DNA of 64,000 bases from Maribellus comscasis. Its GTDB lineage: Bacteria; Bacteroidota; Bacteroidia; Bacteroidales; Prolixibacteraceae. The stretch lies in NCBI RefSeq assembly GCF_009762775.1, contig NZ_CP046401.1:1240001-1304000 (forward strand), read 5' to 3'. Position 1 is the stretch's first letter, and every line of letters begins with the position of its first letter. Shown piece by piece: positions 47,749 to 57,288 of this stretch. Position numbers and translations under genes: made by a program. A model generated the notes under the pieces. That model worked only from the letters and a program-made list of their open reading frames with translations. It ran no database searches and had not been told where the DNA came from.

Positions 47749-47940
47749 TTAGTCTTCCTGACGCTGTAACCCTTGCACGTAGATAGCCTTTTTCAACTCT
47801 TCCCTTCTCTTTACTGAAGGTTTTGTATACTTCTGACGATCGCGTAACTCTTTGATTACACCCGTTTTTTCAAACTTTCTTTTGAACCTTTTTAAAGCTC
47901 TTTCAATATTTTCGCCTTCTTTTACCGGAATAATTATCAT
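47749..47940 (-). CDS. rpsU: 30S ribosomal protein bS21
   Basis: This 63-residue basic protein matches bS21: KEGENIERALKRFKRKFEKTG followed by R-x-R-x-x-Y-x-KPSVKR. In Bacteroidota bS21 helps sequester the anti-Shine-Dalgarno tail of 16S rRNA. It is the first gene of the rpsU-xerC-hpf operon with a near-perfect promoter 37 bases upstream. Confidence 0.97.
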   Translation of the reverse strand: MIIIPVKEGENIERALKRFKRKFEKTGVIKELRDRQKYTKPSVKRREELKKAIYVQGLQRQED

Positions 47941-47976
47941 ATCCTTTTCGGTTTACATTTTTTAAAAATCGAGGCG

Positions 47977-48007
47977 CAAATTTAGAAATTATTCACTGTT
48001 TATCAAA
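47977..48007 (-). promoter_or_regulatory. Promoter of the rpsU-xerC-hpf operon
   Basis: TTTG (complement of 48004-48007), 19-base spacer, TAAATTTG (complement of 47977-47984): a full match to the Bacteroidota sigma-A consensus. Confidence 0.8.
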
Positions 48008-48059
48008 TTTAAAGGAAAAAAATAATAATTCCTATGTAATAAATTTGATTTAAATCTTT

Positions 48060-48986
48060 TTAACGACAGCTTAAATAGGGACTTACCTTTATAAATGTTA
48101 CAGAATCAACAAGATTCATCGTAAACAAATCCTCAACTGATTCAAGCGCCCCATTCGTTGTTCTGTAATTAATAATAGTTTGAACCTGCTTTTTGTTCAA
48201 GTATGGGTGCCTCAACAAATCAGAAAAATCGGCGAAGTTTAACCGAATTTGATTAATTGCGGAACTGTCCACGGAAATATTGTTAGTCAAAGCTTCATAG
48301 GTTTCTTCAGGAAAATTGTAAACCTCAAGCAACTGCTCTTTTCTGTAAAAACCACCCAATAAATTGCGGTACTTCACTATACGAGAGGCAAACACCGGTC
48401 CAATTCCACTCAATTTGACTAATTCGGTTGAATCGGTACTGTTTAGTTCAACAACTAATACAGGATATGAATGTGAAGAACTTGTCGCTTCGTTTTCTTC
48501 AACCAAATTCGAATTTTCGGTTTCTTGTTTACTCTTTTTATTTGGGACATACTTTTTTGCTACCTGTTCTGTTTTTGGAACAATAATATAATCTTTAATA
48601 ACAGAATAGATGCTGTCGTTCATTCCATAAATTTTTCTAAAATCAGAAACCCGTCTAATTTTTCCTCCTGCATTTCTGTAGTTAACAAAATTCCTTTTTA
48701 CGTATACCGGCAATAAAAGTGAGTCAAGTAATTTTTCAGAAATCGTATTTGGATTAAATTGAAAAAGCGATAATGTTTCTTCTGTATCTGTTTGACCGTT
48801 TTCCCATTCTTCCAGCGCCTTCTCAAAATCCGCAATATCAGTATTGTTTTGCTTTGGGAAATGGTCAACAATTACATTCACAATGATACCTGTAAAAATC
48901 AGTATGCATAACACAATTATTCCGCTTCGATCTTTTTTGGAGAAATCAAAATAAGGTTTAAGCCATTTGTTTGAGAATTTACTCAT
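48060..48986 (-). CDS. Helix-hairpin-helix (ComEA-like) membrane-anchored protein
   Basis: This 308-residue protein has one N-terminal membrane segment (residues ~22-42) and three helix-hairpin-helix repeats: ~70-135 (LLLPVYVKRNFVNYRNAGGKI), ~170-225 with the best consensus LVKLSGIGPVFASRIVKYRNLLGG, and ~240-300. Between them is a Ser/Glu-rich linker. HhH repeats bind DNA backbone non-specifically, as in the competence protein ComEA, so a role in DNA handling at the cell envelope is possible. No other competence gene is adjacent. The reading frame stands alone. Confidence 0.88.
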   Translation of the reverse strand: MSKFSNKWLKPYFDFSKKDRSGIIVLCILIFTGIIVNVIVDHFPKQNNTDIADFEKALEEWENGQTDTEETLSLFQFNPNTISEKLLDSLLLPVYVKRNFVNYRNAGGKIRRVSDFRKIYGMNDSIYSVIKDYIIVPKTEQVAKKYVPNKKSKQETENSNLVEENEATSSSHSYPVLVVELNSTDSTELVKLSGIGPVFASRIVKYRNLLGGFYRKEQLLEVYNFPEETYEALTNNISVDSSAINQIRLNFADFSDLLRHPYLNKKQVQTIINYRTTNGALESVEDLFTMNLVDSVTFIKVSPYLSCR

Positions 48987-49087
48987 TTTACAATAAGCAT
49001 AGGTTTCGAAAAATAGTAATTATTCTTCTAAATACCTATTCAGAATACGGGAAACAATTATTTAAACCAATGGAAAAAAGGACAAAT

Positions 49088-50458
49088 TTAAAATCTCAAC
49101 AAACCTACTTTATTCAGCATAACAATTGCAATGGCAATCGGAGCTATAAATTTTACCAGGAATAAAAATGCTGATAAAAATATTCCAGACAAGCTCCCAC
49201 CTTTGGCAACCTCTTCTTTCACTTTCTTTCTTCCCAAAAACCAACCAACAAACAATGCAATAAACAATCCGCCTATTGGCAAAAGAAGATTTGCAGATAT
49301 CCAGTCCATTAAATCAAATATATTTAAACCCAAAAAAGTGTATGGAGAAAGGACACCCATTGACAGGGAACAAAGAATACCAAGTATTGAGATAAGTATT
49401 GTAGCTAAAACTGTTGAAGCTTTCCTTCCCATATTAAATTCTTCTTTAAAGTAGGCTACAACAACTTCGAGAATTGAAATGGCTGAGGTAAGGGCAGCCA
49501 CAGAAAGAAGGACAAAAAACAAAATTGAAAAAATATATCCGCCCGGCATTTGGTGAAACACGTTGGGTAGTGTAACAAAGATTAGTCCTGGTCCTTCACT
49601 TGGCTCAATTCCAAAAGCAAAAACGGCAGGAAAAATGGCAACCCCAGCCAGAATAGCAATTACAGTATCGGCAACCGTAACATTTATAACCGTATTCACC
49701 AGGTTATTATCATTTTTAATATAAGAACCATAAGTAATTAACGTTCCCATACCAAGACTTAATGTAAAAAAAGCATGCCCCAATGCACTTAAAATACCGT
49801 CTCCTGTCAGTTTTGAAAAATCGGGTTTAAACAAAAATAAAAGTCCAGCTTTCGCTCCCTCGAGAGATACTGCTTTTATGCATAAGAAGATTAATATTAC
49901 AACAAGAACTGGCATTAATATTTTGGTGTATTTTTCAATACCTTTTTTAATCCCGATAATCACAATTGCTCCTGTTAACAACATAAAGAAAAGCTGCAAT
50001 AATACCGGTTTTATCGGAGATCCAATTAAGGTAGCAAAAAGTGAAGATATTTCGTCGGGCGTTTTATTAGAGAATCCGTTTTCCAGTGACAAGACAATAT
50101 ATTGGACACTCCAACCTGCTACGACACCGTAAAATGACAAAATCAGAAATGCAGCGCTCACACCCAAAATCCCAATGTAGCGCCAGGGTGTTCCCGGAGC
50201 TAAAACTTTAAACGCACCAAAGGCATTTCTTCTGGACCCACGACCGATAATTAACTCAGAGAGCATTACCGGCAGCCCTATGGCAACAATAAAAGCCAAA
50301 TAAACAAACAAGAATGCAGCGCCTCCATAAATACCGGCTATGTATGGAAATTTCCAGATATTCCCCAATCCAACGGCAGAACCAGCAGCAGCCGCAATTA
50401 CACCAAACTTAGAACCAAATGAATCGCGTAATTGTAACTGTTTATTATTTTCCGACAT
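49088..50458 (-). CDS. Sodium-dependent transporter of the SNF/NSS family
   Basis: This 456-residue protein has 11-12 membrane segments. The first segment carries GSAVGLGNIWKFPYIAG, the sodium and substrate site of NSS transporters such as LeuT, and the third segment follows with FLILSFYGVVAGWS. Prokaryotic members co-transport amino acids with Na+. It uses its own start; 101 bases separate its stop from the HhH gene's start. Confidence 0.93.
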   Translation of the reverse strand: MSENNKQLQLRDSFGSKFGVIAAAAGSAVGLGNIWKFPYIAGIYGGAAFLFVYLAFIVAIGLPVMLSELIIGRGSRRNAFGAFKVLAPGTPWRYIGILGVSAAFLILSFYGVVAGWSVQYIVLSLENGFSNKTPDEISSLFATLIGSPIKPVLLQLFFMLLTGAIVIIGIKKGIEKYTKILMPVLVVILIFLCIKAVSLEGAKAGLLFLFKPDFSKLTGDGILSALGHAFFTLSLGMGTLITYGSYIKNDNNLVNTVINVTVADTVIAILAGVAIFPAVFAFGIEPSEGPGLIFVTLPNVFHQMPGGYIFSILFFVLLSVAALTSAISILEVVVAYFKEEFNMGRKASTVLATILISILGILCSLSMGVLSPYTFLGLNIFDLMDWISANLLLPIGGLFIALFVGWFLGRKKVKEEVAKGGSLSGIFLSAFLFLVKFIAPIAIAIVMLNKVGLLRF

Positions 50459-50581
50459 AACCTAGCTATTAAAATGAAATAAAAAGACGGACTATTTTCA
50501 TAATCCAAAATTTAAAGTCCCAAAAATGCAAAAAATTTTATTTCTGAAACAATGTAACGCTTATTGTTTTTAAAAAGATCA

Positions 50582-52912
50582 TCAAAATGGATAACCAATA
50601 GCAAATGAAAGATTAAAATCGTCGGCTTTGTACGATCTGTTGCCAATGATCCAACCATCAGTAAAACTATCAGAAGGTTGCCGTAATTTCATACCCAAAT
50701 CCAGTCGGAAAATAAAATAGTTAAAATCGAATCGTAAACCGGTTCCTGTTCCGAAAGCAAGTTGTTTATAAAATTTATCAAACTCAAAAAGGGCACCTTC
50801 CCTGTTATCCTTTTTGTTTATGGCCCAAATATTACCTGCATCCAAAAACAAAGCCCCTTCTATAAAACTAATCAATTTAAAACGGTACTCAAGGTTAGCT
50901 TCCAGCTTGATATCCGAAGACTGATTCGGATAAGTTCCCTCCTGCGCTTTATATGTTCCCGGTCCAAGTGAACGCACCTGCCATGCCCTGATTCCATTTG
51001 CACCGCCGGTAAAATATTTCTTCTCAAAGGGCAAAACATCAAAATTCCCGTAGGGAACGCCTGCCCCTAAAAAGGCTCTTGCAACCAAAGTATTATATTT
51101 GTCAATTGTATAGCCGTACCGAAACTCAACATCAGACTTGACATACTGAGCAAAACGTGTACTAAAAATCCGATAATATTTGCTTGTCCCTAACCCCAAA
51201 GTATCCACCACCTGTACTTTGGGCTGATTGGTTAAAGATGATGCAAGGCTTAAAAGGTTCCCGGCAGATTCAACATTTAATTTCAAATAACTATACCCCT
51301 TACTTAAATTTAAACCCTGAGTATTATAAGTAAAAGAATAGTTGGATGCAAAAATGAGATGGTCCGTAAAACTACTTTTGATATACAAATCCTCTATGTT
51401 TGCAATAAATTCTGGATCGAACTGATATAAATTGACCATATTAAAATCGAGCAGGTTCAAGGTTTGCCTGAATGTTTCAGATCTCATCCATTCGTAGCCA
51501 AACTTAACATTCGCTATTGTTCTTGTGTATTCCGGCCTTCGCTGAAAATTATATCCCAAAGTAAAAACAGTTTTTGGCATAAAATTTTTAAAAGATCCGA
51601 TAATATTCCCCGGACCTAAAAGTCTGGGAATTGTTATATTGGATTCAACTCCAACTTCACGTGTATTAAAATATTCCGACTCTCTGTTTGCAAGCCTTTC
51701 CATTGCACCTCGTAATTTTATATTCAACACTTCGGCCCCGTGGAACAAGTTACGGTGCTGATAATTTATATTACCTGCAATCCCCATGTTTCCAGAAGTA
51801 TTTGTGCCTTCAATATCAAAAGATGTAGATTGTTTACTTAAAGGAGCTAAACGAATAAAACAATCAAGCAGATTGGTATCTTTTTCCATTTGAGGCTCTT
51901 GAAACTGAATATCAATAAAGCGAAATTGCCGAAGACGATTAAATGAATTGAAAGTGTTTTCAACATCTGAAATACTATAGCGATCTCCTTTTTTCATTTG
52001 TAAGGATCGCTCAAACAACAACGTTTTGTATTTTATTTGATTATTTCGAAAAACAGTGAAGTTATCCGTCCAAAGTGTATCAGTAAATGAATTTAACTGC
52101 TGGACATCATTCAAAGGTGCGGTACCCGGCAATACTGAAATATAAAAATTATTTAAAAAATAGGGAGTGAAAACTTTTGCTAAATCATCGGTGCTATTGC
52201 GGTTATCGCCAACATATAAATCGAGCACAATCTCCTTTTCAAACCTACTGCTGTCGGCAAGGTAACTAACATCTTCTTTGGCAAAATAATAATATCCATT
52301 ATTTCTAAACAAGTCAACGATTGAAGACCTCTGCTTATCAAGCATATAATAATCAAAAGCAGTACCTGGTTTTATGTGTGTCATAGAGCTATCATTCATA
52401 AAAAGCCTGCGCAATTCAATATTGCTAAAATGATAATTGATATCCCGGATTCGGTAGATTTCTCCTGTTTCAAGCGAGTAAGTTACGTTGGCCTTTTGTT
52501 TTTTATCATTGTATTCGACGTTCTTGTCTACACTTGCATGAAAATATCCTCTGTTATTTAAATATTGTTTTAATTGTCCTTCTGACTGAATAGCCAACGC
52601 CTCATTATAAATCTGTGGCGGCTCCCCAATACGTTTTAGCCATCCATCACTTTTTTCTTTTGAAGAGAGATTATAAAGCCATAGATGAAATTTTGCAAAT
52701 CCAAGAATCTTATAATTTTCCTTTTGCCTGACATAAGCTTTTGCTTCATCCTTGTTTATTTCGGCATTATCAACCTCTACTTCAACTTTATTTAACAAGT
52801 AACTATCTTCGGGAACGAACTTAACCGGTGAACATGCCAATAAAAAAATACCTGCAATCACTGCTATTGCAAGTCGATATCCCAGTTTTTTAAGATTCTC
52901 GCGTCTGTTCAT
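50582..52912 (-). CDS. tamL: TamL-like outer membrane lipoprotein (BamA/TamA superfamily)
   Basis: This 776-residue protein starts with a lipoprotein signal (residues ~12-26, lipobox LLAC, C27), then POTRA-like domains (~30-310) and a C-terminal 16-stranded barrel of the Omp85 type (~370-776, ending LSFAIGYPF). The lipidated form of TamA is typical of Bacteroidota, where it is called TamL and works with TamB in outer-membrane protein or lipid traffic. No tamB gene is next to it here, unlike the usual pairing. It is divergent from the RNA methyltransferase gene with only 90 bases between. Confidence 0.88.
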   Translation of the reverse strand: MNRRENLKKLGYRLAIAVIAGIFLLACSPVKFVPEDSYLLNKVEVEVDNAEINKDEAKAYVRQKENYKILGFAKFHLWLYNLSSKEKSDGWLKRIGEPPQIYNEALAIQSEGQLKQYLNNRGYFHASVDKNVEYNDKKQKANVTYSLETGEIYRIRDINYHFSNIELRRLFMNDSSMTHIKPGTAFDYYMLDKQRSSIVDLFRNNGYYYFAKEDVSYLADSSRFEKEIVLDLYVGDNRNSTDDLAKVFTPYFLNNFYISVLPGTAPLNDVQQLNSFTDTLWTDNFTVFRNNQIKYKTLLFERSLQMKKGDRYSISDVENTFNSFNRLRQFRFIDIQFQEPQMEKDTNLLDCFIRLAPLSKQSTSFDIEGTNTSGNMGIAGNINYQHRNLFHGAEVLNIKLRGAMERLANRESEYFNTREVGVESNITIPRLLGPGNIIGSFKNFMPKTVFTLGYNFQRRPEYTRTIANVKFGYEWMRSETFRQTLNLLDFNMVNLYQFDPEFIANIEDLYIKSSFTDHLIFASNYSFTYNTQGLNLSKGYSYLKLNVESAGNLLSLASSLTNQPKVQVVDTLGLGTSKYYRIFSTRFAQYVKSDVEFRYGYTIDKYNTLVARAFLGAGVPYGNFDVLPFEKKYFTGGANGIRAWQVRSLGPGTYKAQEGTYPNQSSDIKLEANLEYRFKLISFIEGALFLDAGNIWAINKKDNREGALFEFDKFYKQLAFGTGTGLRFDFNYFIFRLDLGMKLRQPSDSFTDGWIIGNRSYKADDFNLSFAIGYPF

Positions 52913-53002
52913 CCAATTGTTTTATTTCCCAAAAATAATGAAGTGTTTTATTAAGAAACAGTAACTTTACTACTAATATTTCAACACAATACAATTTTTT
53001 AA

Positions 53003-53794
53003 ATGATTAGTAAAAATAAGATTAAACTTATTCATTCACTTTCACAAAAAAAATACCGAAAAAAAGAGAACTTATTTCTGGTTGAAGGCGATAAAAATGT
53101 TTTGGATGTTCTCCAATCAAAAATAAATATTATACATCTATTTGCAACACAATCGTTTATTACCAGCAATAAAATTAATTCAAATCACGCTCAAGAAATA
53201 ACAGAAGCAGACACTGCGGAAATTAAAAAAGCCAGTCTTCAAAAAAATCCGCAAAATTGTATTGCCTTATGTAAAATTCCACCCCAAAACAACCTGCCGC
53301 AAAAACTGGAAAATAATTTATCGCTCTTTCTTGATGGAATTCAGGATCCGGGCAATTTAGGTACAATCCTCAGAATAAGCGACTGGTTTGGTATTGAATA
53401 CATTTTTTGCTCGCCCGATACAGCAGATATTTTTAACCCAAAAGTTGTTCAGTCAAGTATGGGATCAATCTGCAGAACGAAAGTTATTTACAGCACGTTT
53501 GAAAAAATATTCAATTTGGCGAAAAGTTCAAATGTAAAAATTACAGGTACTTTTTTGGAGGGAGAAAACATTTACGCCGAAACGCTCCCTGAAAGAACAC
53601 TTCTAATTATGGGCAATGAAGGAAATGGGATAAGAAAAGAAAATGAATATGGAGTTGATAAAAAAATTATGATTCCTCATTTTGCAATCAATAATAATAA
53701 AGCAGAATCGTTAAATGTGGCAGTAGCTACCGGAATAATTTGTAGTGAATTCAGACGTCAGCAGTTGGCCGGAGTGTTATTCGAAATGAAATGA
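53003..53794 (+). CDS. SpoU/TrmH-family RNA 2'-O-methyltransferase
   Basis: This 263-residue protein has an N-terminal substrate-binding domain (~5-100) and a SPOUT knot domain (~105-250). The three SpoU motifs are visible: QDPGNLGTILR (motif 1), LLIMGNEGNGIR (motif 2) and AESLNVAVATGI (motif 3). It methylates 2'-OH of rRNA or tRNA; specificity is not determined by these motifs. Its 3' end overlaps the convergent porT gene by 18 bases. Confidence 0.93.
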   Translation: MISKNKIKLIHSLSQKKYRKKENLFLVEGDKNVLDVLQSKINIIHLFATQSFITSNKINSNHAQEITEADTAEIKKASLQKNPQNCIALCKIPPQNNLPQKLENNLSLFLDGIQDPGNLGTILRISDWFGIEYIFCSPDTADIFNPKVVQSSMGSICRTKVIYSTFEKIFNLAKSSNVKITGTFLEGENIYAETLPERTLLIMGNEGNGIRKENEYGVDKKIMIPHFAINNNKAESLNVAVATGIICSEFRRQQLAGVLFEMK

Positions 53795-54538
53795 AAGAGT
53801 AAAGATATTTGACCGCAGTGATTTTATTGATTGCGAATAATACTGACGTTGAGTATCTGCCGGAGGCGGACCAAGTTGGTTGTTTAGCCCCAGGCTAACT
53901 TTTGCTTCTATGGAAAACCGGAAGAAAGTAAAATAATGATCCCATCCTACCCCCATTTCGGCGTATAAACCGCCACTTTTCAAGCTTACCAGATCTTCCT
54001 CCGCTGTTCTTGAAATATCCTGCCGGTAGGCACCGCCAAAAATCACATAAGGCCTATCGTTATTTATTCTGCGGGCTTTATATTTTATAAGCAAAGGAAA
54101 ATCGAGATAGGTTGATTTGACGGAGTAGTAGGTCATCGGCTGATCATTATAAATATCCCACACGTCGATATTGTACGCCAACTTTCTCTCGCCAAAAGAT
54201 AAGCCCGGCAGAAACCTGAGATTAAAATCGCGGCCTAACCGTAAGCTGGAAACAATTCCAACAGTAAAACCGGGAACAACTTCAGCAACATCGGAGCGAA
54301 CCTGGCTGGTATAGGTTATCTGTTGATTATCGAGCTGCCAGTTTTTCGGTTCAAAACCGGGATTATCGCCAATCGGACTATAATTCACAACGGCAAAGTC
54401 AAGTGTATTAACTCCAAGTGTAAAGCCAAAATGAACCAACTTATCGTCAAAAGTAGTTAGAAAATTTACTTTTTGCTGTTGCGAGAAACCGAAACAAGCA
54501 AACAGGATAAATAATATGAAAATGATAAATTTCTTCAC
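53777..54538 (-). CDS. porT: Type IX secretion component PorT (SprT)
   Basis: This 253-residue protein has a signal peptide (residues ~3-19, CFGFSQ) and an eight-stranded outer-membrane barrel. The start KLVHFGFTLGVNTLDFAV and the end RSNIFTLSFHFE agree with PorT/SprT. PorT is needed for secretion through the T9SS, the route required by the two large proteins at 20-27 kb and 60-64 kb. It sits directly downstream of ubiE, which is its usual neighbour in Bacteroidota. The 3' end overlaps the convergent methyltransferase gene. Confidence 0.88.
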   Translation of the reverse strand: MKKFIIFILFILFACFGFSQQQKVNFLTTFDDKLVHFGFTLGVNTLDFAVVNYSPIGDNPGFEPKNWQLDNQQITYTSQVRSDVAEVVPGFTVGIVSSLRLGRDFNLRFLPGLSFGERKLAYNIDVWDIYNDQPMTYYSVKSTYLDFPLLIKYKARRINNDRPYVIFGGAYRQDISRTAEEDLVSLKSGGLYAEMGVGWDHYFTFFRFSIEAKVSLGLNNQLGPPPADTQRQYYSQSIKSLRSNIFTLSFHFE

Positions 54539-54604
54539 TGACTTAATTAACTACTTTTTCTTTTGAAAAGAACAACGAAATGCACAATTTATTGTATCCC
54601 TTTG

Positions 54605-55336
54605 TTAATTCTTTACCTTAAACGATTGATAAATTGTTGCGATCCCAAAAGTTTGCGGAAAAGCTTTTGCATCATTAAAACCAACCTTATTTAATATCAT
54701 CAGAAAATTATCGCCATCGGGAAATTCATTTACCGATTCCGGCAAATATGTATATGCCCGGTTATCTTTCGAAACAATTTTCCCCAACGCCGGTAAAATC
54801 TTAGTGAAATAAAAATAATAAATCTCTTTAAATGGTGACTTGCGCGGTTTTGAAAATTCCAATACAACAAACGCACCGCCTGGTTTCAGCACCCTGCTTA
54901 TTTCTCGTAAACCCTTTTCAAGGTTTTCAAAGTTGCGAACACCAAAACCTACTAATGCAGCATCAAAAGTATTATCCGAAAAGGGAAGATTTTCAGAGTC
55001 GGCTTTAATAAATTCAATACGTTGAGTAAGATTTTTTTTTTGAATCTTTTTTCTGCCAACCTCCAACATTCCTTCAGAAATGTCGATACCGGTAACCTTT
55101 GAATTTTTAATTTTGGTGGCTTCTACTGCAAAGTCACCAGTTCCGGTTGCAATATCAATAATCCTATTCGGGTTGGATGAACGAAGCCTGTTAACCGCCT
55201 TCTTCCGCCAAATTTTATCGATATTTGCTGACAGCAGATGATTTAGAAGATCATACTTTGGAGAGATATTATCAAACATCTCCTCAACCTGCACCTTTTT
55301 CCCCTGATCTGAATCTTTATAAGGAAGAGCTGCCAT
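54605..55336 (-). CDS. ubiE: Demethylmenaquinone methyltransferase (UbiE/MenG)
   Basis: This 243-residue class I methyltransferase has motif I IIDIATGTGDFAVEA, the family signature YDLLNHLLSANIDKIWRKKAV near residues 29-49 and the SENLPFSDNTFDAALVGFGVRNFEN block. It makes menaquinone from demethylmenaquinone with SAM; Bacteroidota lack ubiquinone, so the MenG role applies. Its ATG shares one base with the stop of the PurM-like gene (TAATG), showing translational coupling, and porT follows 66 bases downstream. Confidence 0.95.
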   Translation of the reverse strand: MAALPYKDSDQGKKVQVEEMFDNISPKYDLLNHLLSANIDKIWRKKAVNRLRSSNPNRIIDIATGTGDFAVEATKIKNSKVTGIDISEGMLEVGRKKIQKKNLTQRIEFIKADSENLPFSDNTFDAALVGFGVRNFENLEKGLREISRVLKPGGAFVVLEFSKPRKSPFKEIYYFYFTKILPALGKIVSKDNRAYTYLPESVNEFPDGDNFLMILNKVGFNDAKAFPQTFGIATIYQSFKVKN

Positions 55337-56376
55337 TAAACACCAGTGGTCATTTTATCAATAAATCCAAGAGAAATGTCGTCTACTCTGATTTCACCTT
55401 TTGTTACATGGCCAAGAGTAAAAAACGGAATTTTAAATTCTGTTAAAACGTCTACAAAATCGTCTTCTTTCTCAGAATCCACATCCACTAAAATTCTCCC
55501 CATCGACTCTCCAAAAAGAAAAGAATCCAGTCTGATTTCTGCGTCTGAAGTTATGTCAAACCCCAGTCCGTTAGGTATTGCAGAGCGAAGCAAAGTAAAG
55601 AAAAGTCCGCCTTTACCAATCGGACTTGCACTTTGTATCAAATCCTTTTCATGTAATTTTCTAAGCGCATTCTGAATCTTTAACTCATCATCTATATTAA
55701 AAGCGGGAAGCGGAGAATTTACTATTCCGTGATAAAATTCAAGATATTCAGATGAGCCGACATCATCTACCGAACGGCCAATCATAAAAATATTGTTGCC
55801 TTTTTTATCAAATTTATGCGACGTTATTTGCTCACGTTTTTCAATTGCCCCCATCATACTAACAATAATTGTTGGGGGAACCGGGCCGTGTTCCGAAAAA
55901 TGATCAAACCTTATTTTCCTATCCGAAATTTTAAGGTTGAACTTTTGAGCTGCATTCTCCAACCCCTTTTTGGCCCCCGATGCTATAAACTGCCCATTCG
56001 GATCAGCAAAATCGATATGATACAAAAATGCGCTTATTGCAATTGGAGTTGCACCAAAACATAACATTTTACGTGCCGCCCTGGAAACCAAAATTTCTGT
56101 TGCAATTTGTGGGTCATACTCCAAGTGATGATGAAACGCATGTGTACTCATAGCCATACAAGTTCCCGAAGCATCAATATCAAACAACCCTGTTTCGTCA
56201 GTATCACTATCTCCAATCGAATCGGGAGAGATATTCATCTCACTAAAATCATTAAAATAATTTATCGAAGACAAATTTGGATTAACCATTAAGGAAAAAA
56301 TAACATCCTCAATTTTTTCTGGTTCGGGAATGGAATCAATAGTAAATTCCTTTTCTTTTTCAACAATCTCATTCAT
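55336..56376 (-). CDS. PurM-like AIR synthase-related protein
   Basis: This 346-residue protein has the PurM fold: N-terminal domain with DIDASGTCMAMSTHAFHHHL and the C-terminal AIRS_C domain from about residue 195 (NNIFMIGRSVDDVGSSEY, then SPIGKGGLFFTLL). The catalytic-type glycine-rich loop of true phosphoribosylformylglycinamidine cyclo-ligase (PurM) is altered, so it is better called AIR synthase-related. It could be PurM or a paralogue of PurL's ATPase-like domain. It is the first gene of a purM-like/ubiE/porT unit and its stop overlaps the ubiE start. Confidence 0.82.
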   Translation of the reverse strand: MNEIVEKEKEFTIDSIPEPEKIEDVIFSLMVNPNLSSINYFNDFSEMNISPDSIGDSDTDETGLFDIDASGTCMAMSTHAFHHHLEYDPQIATEILVSRAARKMLCFGATPIAISAFLYHIDFADPNGQFIASGAKKGLENAAQKFNLKISDRKIRFDHFSEHGPVPPTIIVSMMGAIEKREQITSHKFDKKGNNIFMIGRSVDDVGSSEYLEFYHGIVNSPLPAFNIDDELKIQNALRKLHEKDLIQSASPIGKGGLFFTLLRSAIPNGLGFDITSDAEIRLDSFLFGESMGRILVDVDSEKEDDFVDVLTEFKIPFFTLGHVTKGEIRVDDISLGFIDKMTTGV

Positions 56377-56406
56377 ACAGCTCAGTTATTACATAATTCA
56401 GCAAAA

Positions 56407-56414
56407 CAAAGGTA
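56407..56414 (-). promoter_or_regulatory. Possible -7 box (TACCTTTG) for the purM-like/ubiE/porT unit
   Basis: TACCTTTG on the minus strand, 30 bases upstream of the ATG. The -33 position reads TAT rather than TTG, so the match is only partial. Confidence 0.4.
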
Positions 56415-56487
56415 ATTAAGTACACGATTTTTCCATAAAAATAGAGGTTTTTTTTAATTTCGGGGATAATTAGAATATAGGAGGAAT

Positions 56488-57246
56488 ATGAAAAGAACAG
56501 CATTAATAACAGGAGCAACAGCTGGAATCGGAGAAGAAACAGCGAGACTTTTGTCAAAAAACGACTTTAATCTAATCCTTACCGGCCGCCGGGAGGAAAG
56601 ACTAAAAAAGCTGGCAGATGAAATAACACGCGACTCAGAATGTAAAGTTCATATACTGGTTTTTGATATAAGAAGTAGGGAGAAAACGATGGAAGCCGTT
56701 AAAAGTTTACCTCAAGAATGGATGAACATTGACGTGCTTTTAAATAATGCCGGGTTGGCAGCCGGACTGAATACTATCCAGGAAGGAGTAGTTGACGATT
56801 GGGAACAAATGATCGACACAAACATCAAGGGATTGCTATATATTACCAGACTTATTGCACCAAAAATGGTTGAAAGAAATTCCGGGCATATTGTAAATAT
56901 CTCCTCAATCGCCGGAAAAGAAACCTACCCAATGGGAAATGTATACTGCGCAACCAAACATGCTGTGCAATCGCTTACACAGGGAATGAGACTTGATATG
57001 CTAAAACACGGCATAAAAGTGAGTTCTGTTTCCCCTGGCGCTGTTGAAACTGAATTTTCGCTTGTCCGGTTTAAAGGAGACAAGGAAAAAGCAGATAAGG
57101 TTTATGAAGGGTTTACGCCACTTTTTGCAAAGGATATTGCTGAAACCATACTTTTTATTCTCACCCGTCCGGCGCATGTGAATATAGATGATATTCTCGT
57201 TATGCCAACAGCACAGGCATTCAGCCGTGAATTTTACAGAAAATAA
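56488..57246 (+). CDS. SDR family NAD(P)-dependent oxidoreductase (YdfG-like)
   Basis: This 252-residue short-chain dehydrogenase has the cofactor motif TGATAGIG (residues 8-15), NNAG (86-89), Ser140 and the catalytic Y153-x3-K157 (YCATK). Its C-terminal part resembles the YdfG/NADP-dependent 3-hydroxy acid dehydrogenase subgroup. An unusual AGGAGG stands a few bases before the ATG, one of the few clear ribosome-binding sites in the window. It is the first gene on the plus strand after a divergent gap. Confidence 0.92.
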   Translation: MKRTALITGATAGIGEETARLLSKNDFNLILTGRREERLKKLADEITRDSECKVHILVFDIRSREKTMEAVKSLPQEWMNIDVLLNNAGLAAGLNTIQEGVVDDWEQMIDTNIKGLLYITRLIAPKMVERNSGHIVNISSIAGKETYPMGNVYCATKHAVQSLTQGMRLDMLKHGIKVSSVSPGAVETEFSLVRFKGDKEKADKVYEGFTPLFAKDIAETILFILTRPAHVNIDDILVMPTAQAFSREFYRK

Positions 57247-57261
57247 ACACGTAAATTGTGC

Positions 57262-57269
57262 TACCTTTG
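57262..57269 (+). promoter_or_regulatory. Possible -7 box (TACCTTTG)
   Basis: Fits TAnnTTTG and lies 20 bases before the glycosyltransferase ATG, implying a very short leader. No TTG at the -33 position was found. Confidence 0.35.
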
Positions 57270-57288
57270 TATTCCAGAAAAATAAAAA

